A stretch of 52,809 nucleotides of DNA, taken from positions 1-52,809 of the forward strand of contig JAGZJD010000011.1 of NCBI GenBank assembly GCA_018365895.1. Reading direction: 5' to 3'. Every line of letters begins with the position of its first letter. The stretch's first letter is position 1. The DNA is from Lachnospiraceae bacterium (lineage in GTDB: Bacteria; Bacillota_A; Clostridia; Lachnospirales; Lachnospiraceae). A program made the translations under genes and the position numbers. Positions 34,676 through 44,492 of the stretch are shown here, in pieces. A model generated the notes under the pieces. It did not search any database and had not been told where the DNA came from. It saw nothing but the letters and a program-made list of their open reading frames with translations.

Positions 34676-37288
34676 ATGGCTAAGAAAGCAGAAATCGTAC
34701 CAGAAATTATTGATAATGTTGAAAGTCTTGTAGCAAAAATGAATGCCATGAGAGAGGCACAGAAAGTATTTGCTGGTTATACACAGGAACAGGTAGATAA
34801 AATCTTTTTTGAGGCTGCTATGGCAGCGAATAAAATGAGAATTCCGTTAGCGAAAATGGCGGTAGAAGAAACGGGAATGGGAATTGTAGAAGATAAGGTA
34901 ATTAAAAACCATTATGCTTCTGAATACATTTACCACGCATACCGTGATACAAAAACATGCGGCGTGATTGAAGAAGATAAAGTATATGGAATTAAAAAAA
35001 TCGCAGAGCCAATTGGTCTTGTTGCAGCGGTAATTCCAACAACAAACCCAACATCAACAGCAATTTTCAAAACATTGATTTCATTAAAAACAAGAAATGC
35101 GATTATTATCAGTCCACATCCGCGTGCGAAAGCATCTACAATTGCGGCTGCAAAAGTTGTACTGGATGCAGCGGTAAAAGCAGGAGCGCCGGAAGGAATC
35201 ATTGGTTGGATTGATGTTCCGTCACTGGAATTAACAAATGAAGTTATGAAGAGTGCGGATATTATTCTTGCTACAGGTGGACCGGGAATGGTAAAAGCCG
35301 CATATTCTTCAGGAAAACCTGCTCTTGGCGTTGGTGCGGGAAATACACCAGTCATTATCGATGATACTGCAGATGTGAAATTGGCAGTAAATTCGATTAT
35401 TCACTCAAAAACATTTGATAATGGTATGATCTGCGCTTCTGAACAGTCAGTAACCGTTCTCGAAAATGTATATAAAGAAGTGAAAGAGGAATTTGCTCTG
35501 AGAGGATGTTATTTTCTCAAAAAAGATGAAATTGAAAAAGTAAGAAAAACAATTATCATCAATGGCGCATTAAATGCAAAGATTGTAGGACAGACTGCCC
35601 ATACAATTGCAGCGCTTGCAGGAGTTAACGTTCCGGAAGATACAAAAATTCTGATTGGCGAAGTAGAATCTGTTGATATTTCAGAAGAATTTGCTCATGA
35701 AAAATTATCGCCGGTACTGGCCATGTATAAAGCAAAAACATTTGACGAAGCACTTGCAAAAGCAGAGCAGCTAGTTGCTGACGGAGGATATGGACATACA
35801 TCTTCTATTTATATTAATCCGGCTGAAACAGAAAAACTTGCAAAACATGCGGCTGCAATGAAAACATGTCGTATTTTAGTAAATACACCATCTTCTCAGG
35901 GTGGTATTGGTGATCTTTATAACTTTAAATTAGTTCCATCACTGACGCTTGGATGTGGTTCCTGGGGTGGCAACTCTGTATCAGAGAATGTAGGAGTAAA
36001 ACATTTGATCAATATTAAAACAGTTGCTGAGAGGAGAGAAAATATGCTTTGGTTCAGAGTTCCTGAGAAAGTATACTTTAAAAAAGGATGTATGCCGGTT
36101 GCATTAGATGAATTGGGAAATGTAATGGGTAAGAAGAAAGCATTTATCGTTACAGACAGTTTCTTATATCATAATGGTTATGTGAAAGGAATCGAGGAGA
36201 AACTGGATGAAATGGGAATCCAGCATACCTGTTTCTATGATGTAGCACCGGATCCGACACTTGCATGTGCGAAAGCTGGTGCAGAGGCAATGAGATCTTT
36301 TGAGCCGGATGTAATTATCGCACTTGGCGGTGGTTCTGCTATGGATGCGGGTAAGATTATGTGGGTAATGTATGAACATCCGGAAGCAGATTTCCTTGAT
36401 ATGGCAATGCGTTTCATGGATATCCGAAAGAGAATCTATACATTCCCGAAAATGGGGGAAAAAGCTTACTTTGTAGCAATTCCGACATCATCCGGAACTG
36501 GTTCTGAAGTAACACCGTTCGCAGTTATTACAGATGAAAAAACAGGAGTAAAATATCCATTGGCAGATTATGAACTGCTTCCGAAGATGGCGATTATTGA
36601 TGCGGATAATATGATGAGTCAGCCAAAGGGATTGACAAGCGCATCCGGTATTGATGCACTGACACATGCATTAGAAGCATACGCATCTATTATGGCAACC
36701 GACTATACAGACGGTCTTGCATTAAAGGCGATGAAGAATATTTTCAAATACCTTCCGTCAGCATATGAAAATGGTGCGAACGACCCGATCGCAAGAGAAA
36801 AGATGGCAGATGCATCTTGTATGGCAGGTATGGCATTTGCAAATGCGTTCCTCGGCGTATGTCACTCTATGGCACATAAATTGGGAGCTTTCCATCATTT
36901 GCCGCACGGTGTAGCTAATGCACTTTTAATTACAGAAGTGATGAAGTTTAATGCGACAGATGTGCCAACTAAGATGGGAACATTTTCACAGTATCAGTAT
37001 CCGCATGCATTGGAGCGCTATGCAGAATGTGCAAGATTCTGTGGAGTTGTTGGAAAAGATGACAAAGAAACTTTTGAAAAATTCCTTGTAAAGATTGAGG
37101 AATTGAAAGAGGCTGTCGGTATCAAGAAGACAATTAAAGAATATGGTGTTGACGAAAAATATTTCCTTGATACATTAGATGAAATGGTAGAACAAGCATT
37201 TGATGATCAGTGTACCGGAGCAAATCCAAGATATCCACTGATGAAAGAAATCAAAGAAATGTATCTGAAAGTTTACTACGGAAACTAA
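34676..37288 (+). CDS. adhE: Bifunctional acetaldehyde-CoA/alcohol dehydrogenase
   Basis: The 870-residue fusion enzyme reduces acetyl-CoA to acetaldehyde and then ethanol, reoxidising two NADH; such proteins form spirosomes. The N-terminal aldehyde dehydrogenase half (residues 1-440) has the catalytic Cys in 'NGMICASEQS'. The C-terminal iron-alcohol dehydrogenase half (about 450-870) has the metal-binding His residues in 'GVCHSMAHKLGAFHHLPHG', and 'GGGSAMDAGK' for the nucleotide. The ATG at 34676 is used because an upstream ATG at 34631 overlaps the -10 box and cannot be transcribed. High expression is expected from the perfect promoter. Confidence 0.97.
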   Translation: MAKKAEIVPEIIDNVESLVAKMNAMREAQKVFAGYTQEQVDKIFFEAAMAANKMRIPLAKMAVEETGMGIVEDKVIKNHYASEYIYHAYRDTKTCGVIEEDKVYGIKKIAEPIGLVAAVIPTTNPTSTAIFKTLISLKTRNAIIISPHPRAKASTIAAAKVVLDAAVKAGAPEGIIGWIDVPSLELTNEVMKSADIILATGGPGMVKAAYSSGKPALGVGAGNTPVIIDDTADVKLAVNSIIHSKTFDNGMICASEQSVTVLENVYKEVKEEFALRGCYFLKKDEIEKVRKTIIINGALNAKIVGQTAHTIAALAGVNVPEDTKILIGEVESVDISEEFAHEKLSPVLAMYKAKTFDEALAKAEQLVADGGYGHTSSIYINPAETEKLAKHAAAMKTCRILVNTPSSQGGIGDLYNFKLVPSLTLGCGSWGGNSVSENVGVKHLINIKTVAERRENMLWFRVPEKVYFKKGCMPVALDELGNVMGKKKAFIVTDSFLYHNGYVKGIEEKLDEMGIQHTCFYDVAPDPTLACAKAGAEAMRSFEPDVIIALGGGSAMDAGKIMWVMYEHPEADFLDMAMRFMDIRKRIYTFPKMGEKAYFVAIPTSSGTGSEVTPFAVITDEKTGVKYPLADYELLPKMAIIDADNMMSQPKGLTSASGIDALTHALEAYASIMATDYTDGLALKAMKNIFKYLPSAYENGANDPIAREKMADASCMAGMAFANAFLGVCHSMAHKLGAFHHLPHGVANALLITEVMKFNATDVPTKMGTFSQYQYPHALERYAECARFCGVVGKDDKETFEKFLVKIEELKEAVGIKKTIKEYGVDEKYFLDTLDEMVEQAFDDQCTGANPRYPLMKEIKEMYLKVYYGN

Positions 37289-37338
37289 AGGAATTATAAT
37301 AGAATCATTCAGAAACGTATACGCCAGGAGGTATTACT

Positions 37339-38094
37339 ATGAATTTAGAAACTTGTACTTTAATTGTGGAACGCCCTTACAAGAAAGTTTATCGATGCGA
37401 TGATAAAATCGTAAAATTATTTGAGACAACACATCCAAAGTCAGATATTTTTAATGAGGCTCTTGAGACAGCAAGAGTAGAAGAGGCAGAAATTCCGGTG
37501 GCAAAACTCTGTGAAGTAACGCAGATTGACGGCAAATGGGCGCTTGTGTTCGAATACAAAGAAGGAAAAACAATGGAAGAACTCATGCAGGAGCATCCGG
37601 AGAAATTTGAAGAGTATATGAAGCAGTTCGTAGCACTTCAGACAGAAGTGCACAAGAAATCTGCCCCGCTTCTAACGAATATGAAAATGAAGTTGACTAG
37701 ACAGATCAACGGATTGAAAGAATTGGATGCAACAGCTCGTTATGAGCTTTTGACAAGACTGGAAGGGATGCCAAAACATACAAAGCTTTGCCATGGAGAT
37801 TTTAATCCAAGCAATGTGATCGTGGCAGAAGACGGAACTATGACAATTGTGGACTGGGCTCATGCGACAAGGGGAAATGCAAGTGCCGATGCAGCGATGA
37901 CATATCTTCTCTTTGCATTGAATGATGAAAAGAAAGCAGAGTTGTATCTGAAAGAATTCTGCAAACAGACAGATACTGCGAGACAGTATGTGCAGCACTG
38001 GCTTCCGATTGTTGCAGCAGCGCAGCTTTCAAAAAATAATGAATTAGAGAAAGAATTTCTAATGAAATGGATTGATGTCATGGACTATCAATAG
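37339..38094 (+). CDS. Aminoglycoside/choline kinase-like phosphotransferase
   Basis: This 251-residue protein with the APH/choline-kinase fold has the Brenner motif 'LCHGDFNPSNVIV' (about residues 152-164) and the metal-binding Asp in 'TIVDWAHA' (about 176), both intact. The N-lobe is short. Similar proteins phosphorylate small molecules, not necessarily antibiotics; the substrate cannot be told and resistance should not be assumed. AGGAGG precedes the ATG, about 50 bases after adhE, so partial read-through is likely. Confidence 0.85.
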   Translation: MNLETCTLIVERPYKKVYRCDDKIVKLFETTHPKSDIFNEALETARVEEAEIPVAKLCEVTQIDGKWALVFEYKEGKTMEELMQEHPEKFEEYMKQFVALQTEVHKKSAPLLTNMKMKLTRQINGLKELDATARYELLTRLEGMPKHTKLCHGDFNPSNVIVAEDGTMTIVDWAHATRGNASADAAMTYLLFALNDEKKAELYLKEFCKQTDTARQYVQHWLPIVAAAQLSKNNELEKEFLMKWIDVMDYQ

Positions 38095-38141
38095 GTGGAA
38101 TAGATTTGTTGTGAAAATCTTTTCAAAATAAATGTGTGAGC

Positions 38142-38168
38142 AAAAGAGAGCCGTATGGCTCTTTTTTG
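38142..38168 (+). terminator. Terminator after the phosphotransferase gene
   Basis: AGAGCC/GGCTCT stem with GTAT loop, flanked by A and T runs. Confidence 0.85.
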
Positions 38169-38270
38169 CTGTTTCGATATATTGCAGACCAAGAGTTGTA
38201 CTGTTTTGACCTTGTATGCAGGGAATAACTCTGTTAAGATAATAGCAAAAGAAGATATGCGGAAGTCAGA

Positions 38271-38717
38271 ATGATATATATGTGGAAAATCGGTTATGAT
38301 ATAATGCTGTTTTGGATATTGGCAAGAGCTTCATGGTATGATTTGAAGTATAAACGAATTCCAGATCGATGCTGCATCTGGTTGGTCGGAATCGGGATGG
38401 TTAGGATAGTTGTCTGTCCAGAATGTATATGGAATATCTGTTTGGGGTTATTGGGAGCGGCAACAGTGAGTGTGCCGATGTTTCTTATTACTCTTGTTGT
38501 TCCGGGAGCTTTTGGTGGAGGCGATATAAAGTTGATGGCAGCTGCGGGTGTTGGACTTGGTCCGAAAGGTAGTCTGACCGGGTTGGTGATCGGAGTAACT
38601 GCAGCAGGATGTTACGGAGCTGCGGGTGTTCTTTTTCAATATCTCAGACTTAAAGACCAAATTATCTTGGGACCGTTTCTTAGTGCAGGGATTGGAATTG
38701 CGTATATACTTTTCTGA
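38271..38717 (+). CDS. Short prepilin peptidase (A24 family)
   Basis: The 148-residue membrane protein has about five hydrophobic segments and both aspartate motifs of the A24 peptidases: the first in 'SWYDLKYKRIP' (about residue 24) and the second in 'GGGDIKLMAAAG' (about 85). It lacks the N-terminal methylase part, as in TadV/CpaA forms. It would cleave prepilin leader peptides. No pilin genes are visible, so its partners lie elsewhere or it is a relic. It ends about 50 bases before the ClC gene. Confidence 0.88.
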   Translation: MIYMWKIGYDIMLFWILARASWYDLKYKRIPDRCCIWLVGIGMVRIVVCPECIWNICLGLLGAATVSVPMFLITLVVPGAFGGGDIKLMAAAGVGLGPKGSLTGLVIGVTAAGCYGAAGVLFQYLRLKDQIILGPFLSAGIGIAYILF

Positions 38718-38766
38718 CGGCAGCATATGGGTAGATAAAGCAGAAATACAGGAAGGAAATGAGAAA

Positions 38767-40350
38767 ATGAAACAGGATACATCGGAAGTCATGAAAGATT
38801 CAGAAGCATTTCAAGTGCGTCTGATCGGAAGAGGTGTTATTGTAGGAATCGTTGGTGGTTTGATTGTTCTGGCTTACCGGATTGCATTGACGTATGCTTC
38901 AGCTTGGCTGAATGAAGTGATTGGATGGGCAGAAGGCAATGGTTTGAGAATGGGGCTATGGTTTCTCTGCCTTACGGCAATGGCAGTGATTATTGGTAAG
39001 CTAGTTACTTATGAACCAATGATTTCGGGGAGCGGGATTCCTCAGTTGGAAGGAGAGATGGCAGGAAAGTTGGAGCAGACGTGGTGGAAAGTAATTCCGG
39101 CTAAGTTCTTGGGAGGATTTCTTTCACTGCTCGGCGGATTATCTCTTGGTCGGGAGGGTCCGTCTATTCAGCTTGGTGCCATGAGCGGAAAGGGAATTGC
39201 ACGGGTGCTGCAATGCGGTAGAACAGAAGAAAAATTTTTGATGACATGTGGAGCCAGTGCAGGACTTTCTGCTGCGTTTCATGCTCCGTTGGCAGGAGTT
39301 ATGTTTTCGTTAGAAGAAGTACATAAGAATTTTTCGGCGGCAGTACTTGTTTCAGCAATGGCATCGTCTCTGACGGCTGATCTGATTGCCGGAAGTGTCA
39401 TTGGAATTGAACCGGTATTTCAATTTGATATTGGAAATGTACTGCCGCACAGTTACTATTGGTTATTAATTCCGCTTGGTATGATTTTGGGCGCTATGGG
39501 AGTTTTCTATAATTGGTTTACCTTGATGATGCAAAAGTTGTACCAGAAACTGAAAAAGATTCCGGTGTGGGGAAAGTTGCTGATTCCGTTGGCGGCAGCT
39601 TGGATTTTGGCATTTACGATGCCGGAATTGCTTGGAAGTGGTCACAATCTGATTATAGGGCTGACGAGCCACCAATATACGCTTGGAGCTTTGCTGTTTT
39701 TGTTTCTGTTGAAATTTCTTTTTGCAGGATTAAGTTTTGGTTCCGGGGCTCCTGGAGGAATCTTCTTTCCGCTGCTTGTGCTTGGCTCACTGATCGGAGG
39801 AATTTTCGGTATGACGGGCGTCTCTTTCTTTGGAATGGATCTTGACTATGTGAATAATTTTGTGTTGCTTTCGATGGCGGGATATTTTACAGCCATTGTG
39901 CGGGCACCTCTGACTGGAATTATATTGATTTTTGAAATGACCGGAAGTTTAAGCCAGTTATTGTCTCTTTCTATTATATCGATCATTGCTTATGTGACGG
40001 CATCACTTCTGAAATCTGCTCCAATCTATGAGAGCCTTCTAGAACGTCTTCTGCAAAAACGCGGTGTAGAGCCGGAAGAGGATGAGCGGGGAAAGATACT
40101 TCAGGAGCAGGTTATTATGCTTGGTTCCGAATTGGAGAATCGAAGAATCCGGGAGATTGCGTGGCCGAAACATTGTCTTCTTGTGGCAGTGAAAAGAGGA
40201 GAGCGGGAACTTCTTCCGCATGGTGATACACTTTTAAAGGCAAGTGATATGATTGTGATTTTGACAAATGAAAAAAATGAGGCGGAAGTACACGATTATT
40301 TGGAACAGCTTTGTCGGGAAAAATTGCACTCAGAAGGGGAGAGCGGTTAA
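38767..40350 (+). CDS. ClC chloride/proton antiporter with TrkA-C domain
   Basis: The 527-residue membrane protein has the ClC selectivity motifs 'GSGIPQ' (near residue 88), 'GREGP' (near 127, with the gating glutamate) and 'GSGAPGGIFFP'. The internal proton glutamate appears kept in 'FSLEEVHKNF', which argues for a proton-coupled antiporter rather than a channel or fluoride carrier. A TrkA-C ligand domain fills the C terminus (about 445-520). The ATG at 38767 follows AGGAAATGAG; an earlier ATG at 38626 falls inside the previous gene. It is probably cotranscribed with the peptidase. Confidence 0.92.
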   Translation: MKQDTSEVMKDSEAFQVRLIGRGVIVGIVGGLIVLAYRIALTYASAWLNEVIGWAEGNGLRMGLWFLCLTAMAVIIGKLVTYEPMISGSGIPQLEGEMAGKLEQTWWKVIPAKFLGGFLSLLGGLSLGREGPSIQLGAMSGKGIARVLQCGRTEEKFLMTCGASAGLSAAFHAPLAGVMFSLEEVHKNFSAAVLVSAMASSLTADLIAGSVIGIEPVFQFDIGNVLPHSYYWLLIPLGMILGAMGVFYNWFTLMMQKLYQKLKKIPVWGKLLIPLAAAWILAFTMPELLGSGHNLIIGLTSHQYTLGALLFLFLLKFLFAGLSFGSGAPGGIFFPLLVLGSLIGGIFGMTGVSFFGMDLDYVNNFVLLSMAGYFTAIVRAPLTGIILIFEMTGSLSQLLSLSIISIIAYVTASLLKSAPIYESLLERLLQKRGVEPEEDERGKILQEQVIMLGSELENRRIREIAWPKHCLLVAVKRGERELLPHGDTLLKASDMIVILTNEKNEAEVHDYLEQLCREKLHSEGESG

Positions 40351-40433
40351 TTTTGCTGTTCCATTTTAAGATAAGGTATGGTATACTTTTGCCAAACGGA
40401 TAATGAAAATCTTAAGATAAGGAGTTATTACTT

Positions 40434-41129
40434 ATGAAAAGAGTATTGTTAAAGTTAAGCGGAGAAGCGCTTGCAGGGGATAAAAAAACAGGATTTGATG
40501 AAGCTACTTGTATTGGAGTAGCGAATCAGGTAAAAGAGCTTGTGGACAGTGGAATTCAGGTTGCAATTGTTACAGGCGGAGGTAACTTCTGGAGAGGAAG
40601 AACAAGTGAGACAATTGACCGAGTGAAAGCAGACCAGATCGGAATGCTTGCAACTGTTATGAACTGTCTGTATGTATCTGAGATTTTCCGTCATGTAGGA
40701 ATGCAGACAGAGATCTTTACACCGTTTGTCTGCGGTGCATTTACAACATTGTTTTCAAAAGATGCAGCAATTGCAGCTTTGGAAGCAGGAAAGGTAATTT
40801 TCTTTGCGGGAGGAACAGGACATCCGTATTTTTCTACAGATACAGGCGCAGTGCTCCATGCGATAGAGATTGAGGCAGATGCAATGCTGCTTGCTAAGGC
40901 AATCGACGGTATTTATGACAGTGATCCAAAGCTCAATCCAAAAGCAAAAAAATATGATGAAATTTCAATTGATGATGTGATTGCACAGGGACTTGCAGCG
41001 GTGGATATGACTGCTTCTATTTTGTGTAAAGAGAATCATATGCCGATGCTTGTATTTGGACTGAACGAAGAGAACAGTATCGTAGAGACTATGAAAGGAA
41101 GTTTTACAGGTACGAAAGTAACTGTGTAA
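40434..41129 (+). CDS. pyrH: UMP kinase
   Basis: This hexameric kinase makes UDP from UMP. The 231-residue length and motifs 'KRVLLKLSGEALAG', 'VTGGGNFWRG', 'GGTGHPYFSTDTGA' and 'DGIYDSDPKLNP' are typical. AAGGAG precedes the ATG. It begins the pyrH-frr-uppS-cdsA-dxr-rseP run. The usual upstream neighbours rpsB and tsf are about 38 kb away on the same strand. Confidence 0.97.
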   Translation: MKRVLLKLSGEALAGDKKTGFDEATCIGVANQVKELVDSGIQVAIVTGGGNFWRGRTSETIDRVKADQIGMLATVMNCLYVSEIFRHVGMQTEIFTPFVCGAFTTLFSKDAAIAALEAGKVIFFAGGTGHPYFSTDTGAVLHAIEIEADAMLLAKAIDGIYDSDPKLNPKAKKYDEISIDDVIAQGLAAVDMTASILCKENHMPMLVFGLNEENSIVETMKGSFTGTKVTV

Positions 41130-41154
41130 AATAATAAAACCGGAGGAATAAGAC

Positions 41155-41706
41155 ATGAATGAAAGAGTAAAAGTATACGATGAAAAGATGCAGAAATCAA
41201 TTCACAGTTTAGAAGGAGAACTGGCTACAATTCGCGCAGGACGTGCGAATCCACATGTATTAGACAGAATTGTTGTAGATTATTATGGAAGCCCGACACC
41301 AATCCAGCAAGTGGCCAATATATCCGTTCCGGAACCACGTATGATTCAGATTCAGCCGTGGGAGAAGAGTATGATCCGTGAAATTGAAAAGGCAATTCAG
41401 GTGTCTGACCTTGGAATTAATCCGACAAATGATGGAACATGTATTCGCTTGATTTTCCCGGAATTGACAGAAGAACGTCGTAAAGAACTTGCGAAGGATG
41501 TTAAAAAGAAGGGAGAGGCTGCTAAAGTTGCAGTTCGTAATATCCGTCGCGATGGAAATGATGCATTTAAGAAATTAAAAGGAAGTGAAGTTTCTGAAGA
41601 TGAGATCAAAGGTTTGGAAGAAGAACTTCAGAAACTGACAGACAAGTATATTAAAGAAGTTGATAAGGCTGTAGAGGTAAAGACAAAAGAAGTTATGACA
41701 GTCTAG
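41155..41706 (+). CDS. frr: Ribosome recycling factor
   Basis: The 183-residue factor splits the post-termination ribosome with EF-G. The conserved '[21 protein letters not shown]' and '[11 protein letters not shown]'-like '[18 protein letters not shown]' blocks are visible. CGGAGG precedes the ATG, 25 bases after pyrH. Confidence 0.98.
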   Translation: MNERVKVYDEKMQKSIHSLEGELATIRAGRANPHVLDRIVVDYYGSPTPIQQVANISVPEPRMIQIQPWEKSMIREIEKAIQVSDLGINPTNDGTCIRLIFPELTEERRKELAKDVKKKGEAAKVAVRNIRRDGNDAFKKLKGSEVSEDEIKGLEEELQKLTDKYIKEVDKAVEVKTKEVMTV

Positions 41707-41721
41707 TGTGAACTGAGGCAG

Positions 41722-41756
41722 GGATAAGCGGAGGCGGTGACGCTTCTTGCTTATCC
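41722..41756 (+). other. Stem-loop with GTGA tetraloop between frr and uppS
   Basis: GGATAAGC/GCTTATCC encloses AGGCG-GTGA-CGCTT. No long T run follows, so it is probably an mRNA stability or attenuation element rather than a strong terminator. Confidence 0.55.
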
Positions 41757-41823
41757 TTCTTGATTTACATGATGCAGCAACGAAAAAGGTTATTTTATAT
41801 ATCCTAAGTAGAGGAGGAAGGGT

Positions 41824-42531
41824 ATGAAGATACCACAGCATGTTGCGATCATTCTTGATGGGAATGGACGTTGGGCAAAAAAGCGGGGAATGCCGCGCAA
41901 TTACGGGCATGTACAGGGAAGTAAGAATGTAGAGAGAATTTGTGAAGATGCGTATAAAATGGGAATCAAATATTTGACAGTGTACGCATTTTCTACAGAG
42001 AACTGGAATCGTCCAAAGGATGAAGTAGATGCGCTGATGAAGCTTTTGAGAAATTATATGAAAACATGTTTGAAGACAGCTGAAAAAAATCGTATGAAAG
42101 TCAGAGTTATTGGAGATATCAGCCGTCTGGATGAAGATATCAGAAAGAGAATACTAGAACTGGAGAAGGCTTCTGAACATAATGACGGATTAAATTTTCA
42201 AATTGCGATCAATTATGGAAGCAGGGATGAAATGATCCGTGCTATGCGCGCTATGGCAAATGATGTGGAAGCAGGAACGCTTGCACCGGAAGCGATTAGT
42301 GAAAAGATATTCGAAAGTTATCTTGATACACATGATATTCCGGATCCGGATTTGCTTATCCGTACAAGCGGAGAACTTCGATTGTCGAATTATTTATTAT
42401 GGCAGTTGGCTTATACAGAGTTTTATTTTACAGATGTTCCATGGCCGGATTTTACGAAAGAAGAATTGACAAAGGCTATCGAACAATATAATAGCAGAGA
42501 TAGACGCTTTGGAGGCGTGAAGGAGGAATAA
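41824..42531 (+). CDS. uppS: Undecaprenyl diphosphate synthase
   Basis: This cis-prenyltransferase makes the C55 lipid carrier for peptidoglycan. The catalytic Asp is in 'AIILDGNGRWAKKRGMPRNYGH' at residues 9-30, and 'YAFSTENWNRP' and 'DLLIRTSGELRLSNYLLWQLAYTEFYF' are diagnostic. The 235 residues are normal. GAGGAGGAAGGG precedes the ATG. The next gene starts 1 base after the stop. Confidence 0.97.
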   Translation: MKIPQHVAIILDGNGRWAKKRGMPRNYGHVQGSKNVERICEDAYKMGIKYLTVYAFSTENWNRPKDEVDALMKLLRNYMKTCLKTAEKNRMKVRVIGDISRLDEDIRKRILELEKASEHNDGLNFQIAINYGSRDEMIRAMRAMANDVEAGTLAPEAISEKIFESYLDTHDIPDPDLLIRTSGELRLSNYLLWQLAYTEFYFTDVPWPDFTKEELTKAIEQYNSRDRRFGGVKEE

Positions 42532-42532
42532 C

Positions 42533-43333
42533 ATGTTTAAGACAAGACTACTGAGCGGGATTCTTCTGATGATTATTGCACTTGTGACCGTGATCAGTGG
42601 GGGAGGTATTTTATTTGCGACACTTTTGATCATCAGTTTAATTGGAATGTCTGAGCTTTATAAAATCTTGGATGTGCATAATAAACTGCTCGGATGCGTA
42701 GGATATGTAGGAGCGATTCTTTATTACGGACTGCTCTGGTTTGGATATAATGAATGGATTATTTGCATGAGCATTGGATTTTTGATTCTCCTCATGGCGG
42801 TATATGTATTTTCTTATCCAAAATACCATGCGGATCAGGTTATGATGACATTTTTTGGATTATTTTATGTGGCAATGATGCTGTCTTATGTATATCAGGC
42901 GAGGGAACTGCCTCAGGGAGCATTTCTCGTATGGCTTGTATTTATCTGTTCCTGGGGATGTGACACATGTGCTTATTGCGTCGGTGTGTTGATTGGAAAG
43001 CATAAAATGGCACCAAAATTAAGTCCGAAGAAATCCATTGAGGGCGCAGTCGGAGGTGTAGCAGGGGCAGCGCTGATCGGAGCGCTCTATGCATTGGCCG
43101 TAAATCATTTTGCGCAAGTGGGCGCGCCTGTTGGAATGTATGCGGCGATCGGAGCAGTGGGAGGCCTGATTTCTATGGTAGGCGATCTGGCAGCATCAGC
43201 CATTAAGAGAAATCATAATATCAAAGATTATGGTAAATTGATTCCGGGACATGGAGGAATCCTGGATCGGTTTGATAGTGTGATTTTTACAGCACCGATT
43301 ATTTACTATATGGCAGTGCTATTTATGAAATAG
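42533..43333 (+). CDS. cdsA: Phosphatidate cytidylyltransferase
   Basis: This membrane enzyme makes CDP-diacylglycerol from phosphatidate and CTP. It is 266 residues with about seven membrane segments and the family signature near the C terminus ('SAIKRNHNIKDYGKLIPGHG', then 'GILDRFDSVIF'). AAGGAGG precedes the ATG, overlapping the end of uppS. Confidence 0.96.
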   Translation: MFKTRLLSGILLMIIALVTVISGGGILFATLLIISLIGMSELYKILDVHNKLLGCVGYVGAILYYGLLWFGYNEWIICMSIGFLILLMAVYVFSYPKYHADQVMMTFFGLFYVAMMLSYVYQARELPQGAFLVWLVFICSWGCDTCAYCVGVLIGKHKMAPKLSPKKSIEGAVGGVAGAALIGALYALAVNHFAQVGAPVGMYAAIGAVGGLISMVGDLAASAIKRNHNIKDYGKLIPGHGGILDRFDSVIFTAPIIYYMAVLFMK

Positions 43334-43346
43334 GGGATGGTATAAG

Positions 43347-44492
43347 ATGAAGACAATAGCAATTCTTGGTTCGACTGGTTCCATCGGAACACAGACTTTA
43401 GAAGTTGTACGAGAGAATCAGGATATTCGAGTGGCAGCTCTTGCTGCCGGAAATAATATTACGCTGTTGGAGCAGCAGATCAGAGAATTTACACCAAAGA
43501 CAGCGGCAGTCTGGACAGAAGAAAAAGCGAAAGAACTTCGGGAACGGGTGAAAGATCTTCCGGTAAAGATTGTATCTGGAATGGATGGTCTTTTGGAAAT
43601 TTCAGCATTAGAAGAGACAGACATACTTGTGACAGCAATTGTGGGAATGATAGGAATCCGACCTACCATTGCTGCAATCTGTGCAGGAAAAGATATCGCA
43701 CTTGCTAATAAAGAAACGCTTGTGACGGCAGGACATATCATTATGCCCCTTGCAAAGGAACATCAGGTATCAATTCTTCCGGTAGACAGCGAACACAGCG
43801 CTATTTTTCAATCATTGCAGGGAAATGAAAAGAATTCTATTAAGAAAATCCTTCTGACTGCTTCCGGCGGACCGTTTCGCGGTAGAAAGCGGGAAGAACT
43901 TGCAAACATTCAAGTGGAAGATGCATTAAAGCATCCGAATTGGGAAATGGGACGCAAGATTACCATTGATTCTTCTACAATGATCAATAAAGGTCTGGAA
44001 GTGATTGAAGCAAAATGGCTCTTTGATGTGGACTTTGATCAAATCCAGGTTGTAGTGCAGCCGCAGAGCGTGATTCATTCTATGGTAGAATATGAAGATG
44101 GAGCAGTCATTGCACAGCTAGGTACACCGGATATGAAGCTTCCGATCCAGTATGCGCTGTATTATCCAAAGCGCAGAAATTTACCTGGAGATCGGCTTGA
44201 TTTCTGGAAGCTGACAGAGCTTACATTTGAACAGCCGGATCTGGAAACATTCTATGGACTGCGCCTTGCCTATGAAGCGGGAAGGGCAGGAGGAACAATG
44301 CCGACAGTATTCAATGCTGCCAACGAGCGTGCTGTCAGTCTGTTTCTTGATCGAAAGATAAAATATCTGGAGATTCCGGAAATCATTCATTACTGCATGG
44401 ATGCACATAAACGAAAAGAAGCGCCGACGGTGGAAGAAATCCTGTCGGCGGAAGCAGAGACTTATGAACAAATAGAAAGCAGGTGGAGCTAG
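43347..44492 (+). CDS. dxr: 1-deoxy-D-xylulose 5-phosphate reductoisomerase
   Basis: This NADPH enzyme catalyses the second step of the MEP isoprenoid route. The nucleotide motif 'LGSTGSIGTQTLEV' (7-20), 'ANKETLV' (around 120) and 'PVDSEHSAIFQ' with metal-binding residues (around 148) are intact, as is 'NWEMGRKITIDSSTMINKGLEVIEA'. The 381-residue length is normal. It supplies precursors for the product of UppS, encoded nearby. The rseP start follows its stop immediately. Confidence 0.97.
   Translation: MKTIAILGSTGSIGTQTLEVVRENQDIRVAALAAGNNITLLEQQIREFTPKTAAVWTEEKAKELRERVKDLPVKIVSGMDGLLEISALEETDILVTAIVGMIGIRPTIAAICAGKDIALANKETLVTAGHIIMPLAKEHQVSILPVDSEHSAIFQSLQGNEKNSIKKILLTASGGPFRGRKREELANIQVEDALKHPNWEMGRKITIDSSTMINKGLEVIEAKWLFDVDFDQIQVVVQPQSVIHSMVEYEDGAVIAQLGTPDMKLPIQYALYYPKRRNLPGDRLDFWKLTELTFEQPDLETFYGLRLAYEAGRAGGTMPTVFNAANERAVSLFLDRKIKYLEIPEIIHYCMDAHKRKEAPTVEEILSAEAETYEQIESRWS

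Noticed and set aside
37339..38094. Aminoglycoside resistance gene
   Set aside because: The kinase fold is clear, but the protein matches the broad small-molecule kinase group and nothing points to antibiotic substrates.
38626..38766. Upstream extension of the ClC gene
   Set aside because: It overlaps the end of the prepilin peptidase in another frame and lacks a ribosome site; ATG 38767 matches the family start.
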